From assembly GCF_000159035.1 (NCBI RefSeq), contig NZ_DS999574.1, forward strand, positions 800,160 through 864,159: 64,000 nucleotides of DNA. Reading direction: 5' to 3'. Shown piece after piece: positions 44,909-54,139 of this stretch (the first letter of the stretch is position 1; every line of letters begins with the position of its first letter). The notes beneath the pieces are model-generated. The model made no database searches and was not told where the DNA came from. It saw nothing but the letters and a program-made list of their open reading frames with translations. The DNA is from Actinomyces urogenitalis DSM 15434. GTDB taxonomy: Bacteria > Actinomycetota > Actinomycetes > Actinomycetales > Actinomycetaceae. A program made the position numbers and the translations under genes.

Positions 44909-46738
44909 CTACTCGGTCGGGTGCGTGCCCACCACGATGTCTCGGATCCGCTCGGCTGGGATCTTCGGGCGTCGCTGGGCGTCTGCCAGGCCGTTGGCCT
45001 CCTGCATCGTGTCCGTGATCTGGGTGTAGCAGAAGCCGCAGAGCACCGGCGAGGCGTGCAGCGCCTCGAAGACCTCAGCCAGCCGCGCCTCAAAGTCCTC
45101 GGGGTCGGAGGCCGTTGTGTAGCCCCAGGAGGTAGCGCCGTCGTCCGTGACGTAGCGGATGCCGCCGAACTCGCTGACCATGACCGGCGCCTGCTCGGGC
45201 GCTGCGTGCCCCGAGGCCATCGTCTTGCGGCCGGAGGGGCCGAAGCCGTCGAGGACCTGGTCCAGGGCCTCGGCGCTGGCGTAGCGCTCGCGCACGGACA
45301 CGTTGTTCGGGTCGTAGTCGTGGATCGTGATGATGTCCGAGCTCGTGTGCTCCCACCCGTCGTTGGAGATCACCGGGCGCGAGGGGTCCAGTGCGCGGGT
45401 GAGGTCACTGATCGCGCGAGAGAAGGCCTGCTGGTCCGCCCGGTTGCCGATGTGCTGGACGCCCCAGGACTCGTTGATCGGCACCCAGGTGACGATGCAC
45501 GGGTGGGCCCGGTCGCGGCGCACCGCCGCGCTCCACTCGGCCACCAGACGCGGCAAGGACTGGATCGTGAACTCGTACGGCGCGGCGATCTCTCCCCAGA
45601 TGAGCAGCCCCAGGCGGTCGGCCCAGTACAGGAAGCGAGGGTCCTCCACCTTCTGGTGGATACGGGCGGCGTTAAAGCCCAGCTCCTTGATCAGCGCCAC
45701 CTCGTCCCGCAGCGCCTGGTCGCTGGGGGCAGCCAGGTGGGAGTCCGGCCAGAAACCCTGCTCCAGGACGCTGCGCACGTAGTAGGGACGGTCGTTGAGC
45801 AGGAAGCGGTCCTTCTCCACCCCCACACTGCGCAGGCCCAGGTAGCTCTCGATACGGTCGGCACTGGCCGGGCCTGCCGGCTCCAGCGTGACGATCGCGT
45901 CGATCAGCCTGGGGTGCTCGGGCGACCACAGCAGCTCCTCGTAGTGCTGGCCGTGGACCATCTCGCGCAGATCCACCGTGAGCCGGGCGGTGCTTGTAGC
46001 GGGAAGCCGGGTGCTGGCAGCCGCGAGCGGGCGTCCGTCCAGGCTCAGCTCGGCACGCAGAGTCGTGCCTGCTGGCGCCATGGCGCTCAGCGAGACCTCC
46101 AAGGTGACTGCGTCGCAGGCCCTCGATGGCGTCCAGGCGATCTCAGTGAGGTGAAGGGCGGGTACGGCCTCCAGCCAAACGGTCTGCCAGATACCGGTGG
46201 TGCGTGAGTACCAGATGCCGTGAGGCTCCTCCTGCCACTCCTGCTTGCCGCGCGGCTGGCCCACGTCCAGCGGCTCGTCCTCAGCGCGCACGACGACCAG
46301 CGCCTCACCCTGGGCGGGCAGGGCGTGCGTGACGTCGAGGGTGAAGGGGACGTGCCCGCCCTCATGGTCGCCCACGTGCTGACCCTGGACCCACACGCTG
46401 GCGCGGTAGTCTACGGCGCCGAAGTGCAGGAGCACACGCCCGGCCTCCCCCGCCTGCTCCCTCAGGCCAGCCAGCTCATGCGCCCCCAGGGTGCGCGAGT
46501 ACCACACCACCGGGTGGTAAGACGTGTCCCCGATGCCGGACAGGGCACTCTCGGGAGGGAAGGGGACCGTGATCGTGCGGTCCGTGACCCCGGTGGCAGG
46601 AAAGCCCTGGCGCACCCCGGTGCGGGCGTCGTCGTAGGCGAAACCCCAGGGGCCGTTGAGGGAGAGCCACGAGGTACGGCGCAGCTGGGGGAAGGGGTGG
46701 CCCAGCGTGGGGTCCTCGTGAAGGGTGGTGGCAGTCAT
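44909..46738 (-). CDS. GH2-family glycoside hydrolase, specificity unknown
   Basis: A 609-residue GH2 enzyme: N-terminal jelly-roll sugar-binding domain (GDTSYHPVVWYSRT, YRASVWVQGQHVGDHEGGHVPF), an immunoglobulin-like domain, then a TIM barrel. The acid/base Glu423 is in VPINESWG and the nucleophile Glu523 in VSEFGG. It is much shorter than LacZ and nearer to the beta-glucuronidase/beta-galactosidase group. ATG 46738 follows GAGAGGACACTC; a long upstream extension overlaps the LacI gene and is rejected. Last gene after two LacI genes; the context suggests arabinan or arabinoxylan side-chains but the substrate is not determined. Confidence 0.85.
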   Translation of the reverse strand: MTATTLHEDPTLGHPFPQLRRTSWLSLNGPWGFAYDDARTGVRQGFPATGVTDRTITVPFPPESALSGIGDTSYHPVVWYSRTLGAHELAGLREQAGEAGRVLLHFGAVDYRASVWVQGQHVGDHEGGHVPFTLDVTHALPAQGEALVVVRAEDEPLDVGQPRGKQEWQEEPHGIWYSRTTGIWQTVWLEAVPALHLTEIAWTPSRACDAVTLEVSLSAMAPAGTTLRAELSLDGRPLAAASTRLPATSTARLTVDLREMVHGQHYEELLWSPEHPRLIDAIVTLEPAGPASADRIESYLGLRSVGVEKDRFLLNDRPYYVRSVLEQGFWPDSHLAAPSDQALRDEVALIKELGFNAARIHQKVEDPRFLYWADRLGLLIWGEIAAPYEFTIQSLPRLVAEWSAAVRRDRAHPCIVTWVPINESWGVQHIGNRADQQAFSRAISDLTRALDPSRPVISNDGWEHTSSDIITIHDYDPNNVSVRERYASAEALDQVLDGFGPSGRKTMASGHAAPEQAPVMVSEFGGIRYVTDDGATSWGYTTASDPEDFEARLAEVFEALHASPVLCGFCYTQITDTMQEANGLADAQRRPKIPAERIRDIVVGTHPTE

Positions 46739-46769
46739 GAGTGTCCTCTCGGAGTAACGGAACAGGGCC

Positions 46770-47831
46770 TCAGCCTCGAGGCTCTGCGGCTGGATAGGAC
46801 CCCGGCAACGAGCTGCGGTCCTCGCGGTCGGGAAGGCTGGAGAGCGAGGAGACCGCGGAGGACTCGCGGATCGCGAGGAGCGGTGCAACCTCAACAGTTT
46901 CAGGCTGGATTGAAGGACTCTTGAGCATCTCGGTGACGACTCTGACGAGCTCACCGGCCAGGGCTTGGGCCCCGCAGGACACGCTCGTGATCCCAGGGGA
47001 GGCGAAGGCGGCGGTCTCAGTGTCGCCCCGCCCAATGACGACGACGTCCTCGGGCAGACGAGCCCCTCGCCGCTGCAGCGTGGCTGCGGCTCCGGAGGCG
47101 ACGGCGTCGTTGTGGCAGACGATCGCCTCCACGCGCGGCCCTTGATGAAGCAGCCTCGTGACAGCCTCAACGCCCCCGCGCACGCTATCGGGCTCGGTCA
47201 GACGAATCACGGCCTCCGGGGGGACGTCGATCCCTGCCGCACGCAGGCCCCGGGCGCAGGTCTCGGTCCATCGGTCGGCTGGCTCGCTGACGCCCAGCAC
47301 CGCCGCGCGGGTGCATCCAAGCTGCTGGAGGTGCCCGGCGACCATCACGGTCTGGGCTGCCACTGGGCAGCTGATGCGGGACAGGTGGGCCGGCCCGTCC
47401 TCGGCCACGAGGACGACTCCCTCAGCCTGCTCGGCCTGCGTGGCCGGGTCGATGGCGCGAGGCAGCAGGATGAGTGCGTCGCACTGACGCCGCCACGATC
47501 CCGCTAGCAGTGCTAGCTCCCGCTCCCGCTCCCCACCGGTCAGCTCCAGGACGACCCTCATATCGCCAGCCGTGCGCATGAGCTGGGAGGCGAGGTCCGC
47601 GAAGATCGGCTGCTGCAAGGTGGGAATGGCCAGGGCGACGGCGCCGTGACGGCCCGAGCGCAGAGCGGCCGCGCCGGAGTTGACCCGGTAGCCCAGCCGC
47701 GTGGCGGTCTCGAGCACGCGTTGGCGGGTGCTCTGTGAAGCGCCACCGGCACCGCGCAGCACGTTGGAGACCGTCTTGGTGGAGACTCCGGCGGCCTGCG
47801 CGACCTCGTGCATCGTTACGCGTGTGCCCAT
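46770..47831 (-). CDS. LacI-family regulator, divergent member
   Basis: A 353-residue protein; HTH VTMHEVAQAAGVSTKTVSNVL. The sensor domain is short of family hallmarks: the usual GFDD is VIGRGDTETAAF. It has a low-complexity Ser/Asp/Arg-rich tail. ATG 47831 overlaps the 3' end of another LacI gene by 16 bp, so the two are cotranscribed, and GH2 follows by 31 bp. It probably controls GH2 or the arabinofuranosidase unit. Confidence 0.85.
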   Translation of the reverse strand: MGTRVTMHEVAQAAGVSTKTVSNVLRGAGGASQSTRQRVLETATRLGYRVNSGAAALRSGRHGAVALAIPTLQQPIFADLASQLMRTAGDMRVVLELTGGERERELALLAGSWRRQCDALILLPRAIDPATQAEQAEGVVLVAEDGPAHLSRISCPVAAQTVMVAGHLQQLGCTRAAVLGVSEPADRWTETCARGLRAAGIDVPPEAVIRLTEPDSVRGGVEAVTRLLHQGPRVEAIVCHNDAVASGAAATLQRRGARLPEDVVVIGRGDTETAAFASPGITSVSCGAQALAGELVRVVTEMLKSPSIQPETVEVAPLLAIRESSAVSSLSSLPDREDRSSLPGSYPAAEPRG

Positions 47832-48841
47832 AGGCCTCGACCTCCAATCGTGGAGTCGCGGGGCAGGAGCGTGACGTCCTCCACCATGGTGCGTGGGGGA
47901 AGCGCGGGATCGGCGAGGCGCTGGAGCAGAAGGTCGACGGCGTCGTCGGCATAGGAGCTCAGGCGCGGGGACACGGTGGTCAAGGAGGGGACGGAGAAGC
48001 GGGAGATCTCCAGGTTGTCGAAGCCAGTCACGGCGACCTCGTCCGGGACATGGACGCCCTGACGGTTGAGCTCGTGCAAGGCTCCGAGCGCCAGGCCGTC
48101 GTTGAACGCCAGGACAGCGTCGAAGCGGCGTCCCTGGTCAAGGAGATAGCGCACCGCTGCCGCTCCCTCGGGACGGCGCCACTCGTCTGAGGCGACGAGG
48201 AGACTCGGGTCAGGCTCCAGGCCCAGCTCGGCGGCTGCGCGGCGAAAGGCTTCGGAGCGTGCGCGGGCGGCACCGTGGCTGGGCGTGCCGGCCTCGGGCA
48301 TACCGATCACGGCGATGCGCTCGCGGCCGAGTGCCAGCAGGTGGGCCAGGGCCAGTCGTACTCCGAGGTCGTTGCCCATGGTGACGCGGTCGACGTCGTC
48401 ATGCTTGTTCTCTCCCAGGATGACGATCGGGCGCCGTCTAGCCTCAGTGCTCAGACGCTGTGGTCCCAGACCCTGCCAGTAGAGGATGACGCCGTCGAGC
48501 TCCACGTGGCGGTTGAGGAAGTCCTCCTCGGCCTCACCATGCTGTCCGGTCACGCCGAGGACCACGGACAGGTGGTGGCGGGCGGCGGTGGTGGCGATGC
48601 GGTCGGCGAGCTCAGCGAAGAAGGGCTGGCCCAGTTCCGGGACCGCCAGGCCGATCACCCCCGAGCGCCCGGTGCGGAGGTAGGTGGCGGCACGATCGGG
48701 GGAGTAGTCCAGGCGGGCCACCGCCTCCAGGACCTTGCGGCGAGTGGATTCGGAGACTCCAGGTTCATCGTTGACCACGCGCGAGACGGTCTTCGCTGAC
48801 ACGCCAGCGAGGGCGGCAACGTCGAGAATCTTGGAGGTCAT
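47816..48841 (-). CDS. LacI-family regulator, probably of the arabinofuranosidase operon
   Basis: A 341-residue regulator; HTH ILDVAALAGVSAKTVSRVVN, hinge YLRTGRSGVIGLAVP, sensor domain with GFDNLEISRFSVPSL. ATG 48841 is chosen because it places the HTH at residue 5; the open extension is promoter DNA. It is divergent from GH51 with two palindromes in the gap, so a local repressor role is likely. Confidence 0.9.
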   Translation of the reverse strand: MTSKILDVAALAGVSAKTVSRVVNDEPGVSESTRRKVLEAVARLDYSPDRAATYLRTGRSGVIGLAVPELGQPFFAELADRIATTAARHHLSVVLGVTGQHGEAEEDFLNRHVELDGVILYWQGLGPQRLSTEARRRPIVILGENKHDDVDRVTMGNDLGVRLALAHLLALGRERIAVIGMPEAGTPSHGAARARSEAFRRAAAELGLEPDPSLLVASDEWRRPEGAAAVRYLLDQGRRFDAVLAFNDGLALGALHELNRQGVHVPDEVAVTGFDNLEISRFSVPSLTTVSPRLSSYADDAVDLLLQRLADPALPPRTMVEDVTLLPRDSTIGGRGLWAHA

Positions 48842-48879
48842 GGCAGCAGTGTACTCACATGCATCGTGAATTGTGGGCG

Positions 48880-48948
48880 ATGACATGTTCAACGATGTCA
48901 TATGGGGTACATCCAGTGATTCGCTGATATTCCTTTCGAAATATCGAA
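48880..48948. promoter_or_regulatory. Two candidate operators before GH51
   Basis: ATGACAT (48880-48886) is inverted as ATGTCAT (48895-48901), and TTCGA (48935-48939) as TCGAA (48944-48948). Both lie in the AT-rich gap between the divergent LacI gene and GH51. Either may bind one of the two LacI proteins encoded next to it. Confidence 0.55.
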
Positions 48949-49080
48949 CTTTGGGGTCTCGTCTGGGCAAATCTGTTGACAACGATGAAGTGTTGCGAGA
49001 ACCTTGCCCTGCCGCCAGGTGCAGGAGTCGTTCGCGCGCCGCTGGCGAGCTTGACGAACCCGGAGCTGAAGGAGGCCCTG

Positions 49081-50589
49081 ATGGCTAAGGCACGTATTGC
49101 TGTTGACGCCTACCGCCCTATCGGACAGATCGACCGCCGCATGTACGGCGTCCTCGTGGAGCACATGGGTCGGTGTGTCTACACCGGCATCTTCGAGCCG
49201 GACCACCCCACCGCTGACGAGCACGGCCTGCGTCAGGACGTCATGGGGCTCGTGCGCGAGCTCGGCATCACGGTGGCCCGGTACCCCGGCGGCAACTTCG
49301 TGTCCAACTACCGCTGGGAGGATGGCATCGGCCCGGTGGCCGAGCGTCCCACCCGCCGCGAGCTGGCCTGGCACTCCACCGAGCCCAACTCCTTCGGGCT
49401 GGACGAGTTCATGGAGTGGTGCCGTCAGGCAGAGGTTGAGCCGATGATGGCGATCAACCTCGGCACCCGTGGCGAGGAGGACGCCGTCAATATCCTCGAC
49501 TACACCAACGGTGAGCTTGGTACCCAGTACTCGGACATGCGCCGGGACAACGGCCACGCCGAGCCCTACAACGTGCGCATGTGGTGCCTGGGCAACGAGA
49601 TGGACGGCCCCTGGCAGGTCGGCCACAAGAACGCCGAGGACTACGCCTACCTTGCTGGTTCCACCGCCCGCGCCATGAAGATGATGGACCAGGACCTGGA
49701 GCTCGTGGCCTGCGGCTCCTCGGCCTGGGAGATGCCCACCTTCGGCGACTGGGAGCGCACCATCCTCGACCTCAACTACGACGAGGTCGACTACATCTCC
49801 ATGCACCGCTACGTCGACCCCGACGTCCAGGACCGCGCCAGCTTCCTGGCTGCCGGTTATGACATGGACCGCTTCATCGACGGCGTCATCGCCACCGCGG
49901 ACGCCGTGGGTGCCAAGAAGCGCTCGGACAAGAAGATCAAGATCAGCGTCGACGAGTGGAACGTGTGGCGCCTGGCGGAGTGGAACTCCATGGAGCACGG
50001 CTTCGCCACCGATGACTGGCCCTTCGCCCCCAAGCGCATTGAGGACGTCTACACCGGTGCTGACGCCCTGGCTCTGGGCGGCATGCTCATCTCCCTGCTG
50101 CGCCACGCCGACCGCGTCAAGGCGGCGTGCATCGCCCAGCTCGTCAACGTCATCGCCCCGATTATGACGGAGAAGGGCGGACGGGCCTGGCGCCAGACCA
50201 CCTTCTACCCCTTCTCCATCGGCTCGCGGATCGCTCGCGGCACGGCCTATGACGCCGTCGTCGAGACCGCCCGCACCAGCACCGAGCGCTACGGCGAGGT
50301 CGACCAGCTCGACGCCGTCGTCACCTGGGACAAGGAGACCGGTACCGGCTCCCTGCTGGCCCTCAACCGCTCGCTGACTGAGCCGGTGGACCTCAGCGCC
50401 GCCCTCGCCAGCCTGGGCGTCAGCCGCGTCGTTAAGGCTCAGATCCTGGCACCTGAGGACCTGGACGCCGTCAACACGGCGGACAACCCTGACGCCGTCG
50501 CTCCCGTGCCCCACGCCGTGGAGCTGTCCGACGGCGTGCTCACCACCACGCTGCCTCCTGCCAGCTGGCTCGCAGTCGAGCTGGCCTGA
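49081..50589 (+). CDS. abfA: GH51 alpha-L-arabinofuranosidase
   Basis: Releases terminal arabinofuranose from arabinan or arabinoxylan oligosaccharides. The acid/base Glu173 is in LGNEMDG and the nucleophile Glu292 in VDEWNVW, the typical GH51 spacing. GGNFVSNYRWEDGIGP is also characteristic. The 502 residues cover a TIM barrel plus a C-terminal beta domain. ATG 49081 after GAAGGAGGCC is clear; the frame's upstream extension is promoter. Without a signal peptide it is intracellular. It heads a unit with the importer that follows. Confidence 0.95.
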   Translation: MAKARIAVDAYRPIGQIDRRMYGVLVEHMGRCVYTGIFEPDHPTADEHGLRQDVMGLVRELGITVARYPGGNFVSNYRWEDGIGPVAERPTRRELAWHSTEPNSFGLDEFMEWCRQAEVEPMMAINLGTRGEEDAVNILDYTNGELGTQYSDMRRDNGHAEPYNVRMWCLGNEMDGPWQVGHKNAEDYAYLAGSTARAMKMMDQDLELVACGSSAWEMPTFGDWERTILDLNYDEVDYISMHRYVDPDVQDRASFLAAGYDMDRFIDGVIATADAVGAKKRSDKKIKISVDEWNVWRLAEWNSMEHGFATDDWPFAPKRIEDVYTGADALALGGMLISLLRHADRVKAACIAQLVNVIAPIMTEKGGRAWRQTTFYPFSIGSRIARGTAYDAVVETARTSTERYGEVDQLDAVVTWDKETGTGSLLALNRSLTEPVDLSAALASLGVSRVVKAQILAPEDLDAVNTADNPDAVAPVPHAVELSDGVLTTTLPPASWLAVELA

Positions 50590-50726
50590 GCGCCCGCTGC
50601 CTGGGGTCGTCAGCCGGTTGGCGGCCCCAGGCAGCGTCCCCACCCCCGACGAGCACCGGCCAGTCGCGCGCAAGAACGCTGCGCGACACACATCCTTATC
50701 AGCACTCATTGACGAGGAGGTCAATG

Positions 50727-52064
50727 ATGAGTCAGCTCTGGGTCCCCGGCCGGGGAATGCCGAGCCGGCGCAGCTTCCTGACCGCTGCCATGCTCGGCGG
50801 CGCCGCTGTCGCGGGAGGAGGGCTGCTGTCGGGCTGCTCCAACGCCTCGGCGCAGGACCGTACCAAGGTCCAGTTGTGGCACCTGTTCACAGGAGGTGAC
50901 GGTGGCGTCTTCCAGGAGATGATGAACACCGTCGGTTCCCAGAACCCTGGGATCGAGATTGATCCGGTGGTACTGACCTGGGGAGGCCCCTACTACACCA
51001 AGCTCGCGATGTCCTCGGTGGGTGGGCGCTCGCCAGACCTCGCCGTCATGCACGCAACGCGTGTGGTGGGCTACGCCCCCGGCGGTCTGCTTGACACCTG
51101 GGATCTGGACCGGCTCGCCGAGCACGGCATCACCCGGGACATGTTCTCCGACGCCTTGTGGGACAAGTGCTTCGTCAACGACAAGCAGTTCGCCGTTCCC
51201 CTGGACTTCCACGCCTTCCTCATGTTCTACAACACCGAGCTGTGCGAGCAGGCTGGGTTGCTGGACGCCAGCGGCAAGCCCAGTGGGCTGGACTCGCCCG
51301 AGGCCTTCTTGGAGGCCGGGCGCGCACTGGCGGCAGTCACCGGTGGGCAGGGCATCTCCTACGGCTACACCGGCGACGGCGCTCAGGTGTGCCGCATGTG
51401 GTGGGGCCTGTACTACCAGACCGGGGCGACGGCGACTCTCACCCCGGGTAAGAAGGCTGACCTGGACCGTGAGGCGGCTGTGGAGGTCACTCAGTTCATC
51501 GCTGACATGCTCGATGGTCAGATCGCCGATCCGGATATGGACTACGGCGGTGCCATCGCCTCCTTCTCGACGGGACGTACCGGAATCACCTTCATGGGTA
51601 ACTGGGAGCTTCCCTCCTTCAAGAAGGCCGAGATCCCCTTTGACGTCATGACGATGCCGACCATCTTCGGCACGCCGGCGACCTTTGGCGACTGCCACAC
51701 CTTCGTGCTGCCGCACCAGGACAAGGTGGATGAGACGCGCCGAGACGCCGCGTACGAGGTGGTTGCCGGGATGCTTAAGAACTCCCTTGACTGGGCTGGC
51801 GGTGGACACACTCCCGCCAACCTGGAGGTTACGGACTCGGCCGAGTACCAGGATCTGGTCCCGCAGTCTCACTACGCCAACGCCATGGACGAGGCGGTCT
51901 TCGAGCCGGCCTCCTGGTTCACCGGTTCCGGAGCTGACTTCCAGGCGCGCGTGGCTGAGGTCATGCAGTCGTGCTGGCTGTCCCACTCCCTGACGGCCGA
52001 GCAGGCCGTGGACGGTCTTATGGATCGCCTCGATGCCATGCTCGCCCAGAATCCGCCCGCCTGA
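50727..52064 (+). CDS. ABC sugar-binding lipoprotein (arabino-oligosaccharide type)
   Basis: A 445-residue receptor. Twin-arginine-like SRRSFLT and lipobox LSGC appear in the first 40 residues. A family 1 fold follows (FYNTELCEQAGLLDASGKPSG). GAGGAGG at 50714-50720 places the start six bases later at ATG 50727 rather than at 50724. The gene follows GH51 by 137 bp and precedes two permeases. Confidence 0.9.
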   Translation: MSQLWVPGRGMPSRRSFLTAAMLGGAAVAGGGLLSGCSNASAQDRTKVQLWHLFTGGDGGVFQEMMNTVGSQNPGIEIDPVVLTWGGPYYTKLAMSSVGGRSPDLAVMHATRVVGYAPGGLLDTWDLDRLAEHGITRDMFSDALWDKCFVNDKQFAVPLDFHAFLMFYNTELCEQAGLLDASGKPSGLDSPEAFLEAGRALAAVTGGQGISYGYTGDGAQVCRMWWGLYYQTGATATLTPGKKADLDREAAVEVTQFIADMLDGQIADPDMDYGGAIASFSTGRTGITFMGNWELPSFKKAEIPFDVMTMPTIFGTPATFGDCHTFVLPHQDKVDETRRDAAYEVVAGMLKNSLDWAGGGHTPANLEVTDSAEYQDLVPQSHYANAMDEAVFEPASWFTGSGADFQARVAEVMQSCWLSHSLTAEQAVDGLMDRLDAMLAQNPPA

Positions 52065-52084
52065 GAGACGAGGAGCAACGCATC

Positions 52085-53029
52085 ATGTCAGTCAGTACCT
52101 CCTCGCGCTCAGCGCGTCACGCTGAGGCTGCAAGGGCCTCTCAGTCCTCCGTCAAGCGGCTGGGCTCAGGCCTGCCTTTCCTCGTGCCCTTCCTCATCGT
52201 TGCGGCCCTCTTCCTTATCCTGCCGATCCTGTACGGGCTGTGGCTGTCCTTCACCGAGCAGTCCCTCATGGGTAACGGTGGATGGGTCGGCCTGGACAAC
52301 TACGTCGAGGCCTTCGGGGACGCCACCATGTGGCAGACCCTGGGGCACACCGTGGCCTTCACCGTCATGAGCACCATCCCGCTGGTCCTCATCGCCTTGG
52401 TCATGGCCCTCCTGGTCTACATCGGTATCCCCGGCCAGTGGTTCTGGCGCCTGGCCTTCTTCGCTCCCTACCTGCTGCCGGTGGCCGTCGTGGTTCAGGT
52501 GTGGACCTGGCTGTTCAACTCTGACGTCGGTTTCATCAACTACTGGATCGAGCAGATGGGCCTGGACAAGGTCGGCTGGCTCACGGATGTCGACGTCGCC
52601 ATGTGGTCCATGGTCATCCTCACCGTGTGGTGGACCGTGGGCTTCAACTTCCTGCTGTACCTGTCCAGTCTCCAGGCCATCCCGGACCTGCTCTACGAGG
52701 CCGCCGAGGTCGACGGCGCAGGATTCTGGCGCAAGCTGTGGTCGGTGACCCTGCCTCAGCTGCGCGGGACCACGGTGCTCGTGGCCACGCTGCAGGTGAT
52801 CGCGTCGCTGAAGATCTTCGACCAGATGTTCATCGCCTTCAACGGCGGCTCCGGGCCTGAGGGCTCGACCCGCCCGATCCTCCAGTACATCTATGACACC
52901 GGCTTCACGAACTATCGGATGGGTTATGCCTCGGCGATGTCCTACATCTTCTTCGCCGTCGTCATCGTCATCACGGTGGTCTTCCAGATGGTGACCCGTT
53001 CGCGGAAGGGCAAGAACAATGAGCGCTGA
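52085..53029 (+). CDS. ABC sugar permease, MalF/UgpA type
   Basis: A 314-residue permease. ATG 52085 after GACGAGGAGCAACGC is used; the frame extends upstream through the binding-protein end without reason. The first helix is about residues 32-52 and the EAA loop LLYEAAEVDGAGFWRKLW. It overlaps the next gene by 11 bp. Confidence 0.9.
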   Translation: MSVSTSSRSARHAEAARASQSSVKRLGSGLPFLVPFLIVAALFLILPILYGLWLSFTEQSLMGNGGWVGLDNYVEAFGDATMWQTLGHTVAFTVMSTIPLVLIALVMALLVYIGIPGQWFWRLAFFAPYLLPVAVVVQVWTWLFNSDVGFINYWIEQMGLDKVGWLTDVDVAMWSMVILTVWWTVGFNFLLYLSSLQAIPDLLYEAAEVDGAGFWRKLWSVTLPQLRGTTVLVATLQVIASLKIFDQMFIAFNGGSGPEGSTRPILQYIYDTGFTNYRMGYASAMSYIFFAVVIVITVVFQMVTRSRKGKNNER

Positions 53030-53960
53030 GACGATCTCCACCTCCGCATCGACCCACCCCTGGCTCGCCCAGATGGCTCGCTCCCGGGCGGAGCGTCGGG
53101 CTGAGACACGTCGTACCCGAGGGCTCCTGCTCGGGCAGTCCAAGGTGGCCAGGGTGGTGGCCTTCGCCATCCTCGCCTTCCTGGCCGCCAGCTGGCTGCT
53201 GCCGCTGGCCTGGGCGATTGACACCTCGCTCAAGACCGAGAACCAGGCGCAGTCCCTGCCGCTGAGGTGGTTCCCCGAAGGCGGGTTCACCCTGGAGAAC
53301 TACCGCGTGGTCTTCGAACGCGGTGAGGTCTTTACCTGGATGGGTAACACCTTCCTCATCGCGGCTGCGGTCACGGTGCTGACGGTCATCATCTGCGCCC
53401 TGGCCGGATATGCCTTCTCCCGGACGGTCTTCGCCGGTCGGCGAGTGCTGTTCCTGCTGACCATCGCGCTGATCATGGTGCCGGGCCAGATCCTCATCGT
53501 CCCCCTGTTCAAGGAGATGGACGCCCTCAACCTGGTGGACACCTTTGCTGGTGTCATCCTGCCCCAGACCATCGCTCCGATGATGGTCTACATCTTCAAG
53601 CAGTACTTTGACCAGGTGCCCCAGGAGGTCGAGGACGCTGCCCGGGTGGATGGTGCTGGCAACTGGCGCCTGTTCTGGAACGTCATCCTGCCGATTTCAC
53701 GGCCCATCGTGACGGCGGTAGCGATCTTCGTGTTCATCGGAGCATGGAACAACTTCATGTGGCCCTTCATCGTCACCAACAACCCTGACCTCATGACCCT
53801 GCCGGTCGGGTTGTCCACGGTGAAGAACGCCTACGGCATCATCTATGCCCAGACCATGGCCTCGGCCATGATCGCGGCGCTGCCGCTGACCCTGTTGTTC
53901 ATGGTCTTCCAGCGCCAGATCATCAAGGCTGTGGCAACCACGGGCTTGGGTGGCCAGTAG
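53019..53960 (+). CDS. ABC sugar permease, MalG/UgpE type
   Basis: A 313-residue permease with a hydrophilic, Arg-rich N-terminal extension of about 40 residues before the first helix (FAILAFLAASWLLPLAW). The EAA-type loop is EVEDAARVDGAGNWRLFW. The overlap with the first permease implies coupled translation. Confidence 0.9.
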   Translation: MSAETISTSASTHPWLAQMARSRAERRAETRRTRGLLLGQSKVARVVAFAILAFLAASWLLPLAWAIDTSLKTENQAQSLPLRWFPEGGFTLENYRVVFERGEVFTWMGNTFLIAAAVTVLTVIICALAGYAFSRTVFAGRRVLFLLTIALIMVPGQILIVPLFKEMDALNLVDTFAGVILPQTIAPMMVYIFKQYFDQVPQEVEDAARVDGAGNWRLFWNVILPISRPIVTAVAIFVFIGAWNNFMWPFIVTNNPDLMTLPVGLSTVKNAYGIIYAQTMASAMIAALPLTLLFMVFQRQIIKAVATTGLGGQ

Positions 53961-53971
53961 GCCCAGCCCAT

Positions 53972-54044
53972 GAGGGCGGGGGCTCATGCCTGGTGCCGGT
54001 GCCTGCGGGCAGGCTCCGGCACCAGCCCATGAGCCCTCGCCCTC
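53972..54044 (+). terminator. Long hairpin after the arabinofuranosidase importer
   Basis: The arm 53972-53999 pairs with 54016-54044 with minor mismatches (GAGGGCG against CGCCCTC at the ends, TGGTGCCGG against CCGGCACCA inside). It separates the importer from the epimerase gene. Confidence 0.75.
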
Positions 54045-54062
54045 GTCGCGCAGACTAGGATC

Positions 54063-54074
54063 GTGAGCGTTCAC
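54063..54074. promoter_or_regulatory. Operator-like GTGAGCGTTCAC before the epimerase gene
   Basis: Differs by one base from the perfect palindrome before araD and araA. It lies about 65 bp upstream of the aldose 1-epimerase, right after a terminator, where a promoter would be needed. Confidence 0.55.
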
Positions 54075-54139
54075 GCGACGTCGCGAGACCCCATACCGAC
54101 CCGGCGCCTGGCGCCATTCCACTGCTAGCGAGGAGCAGC

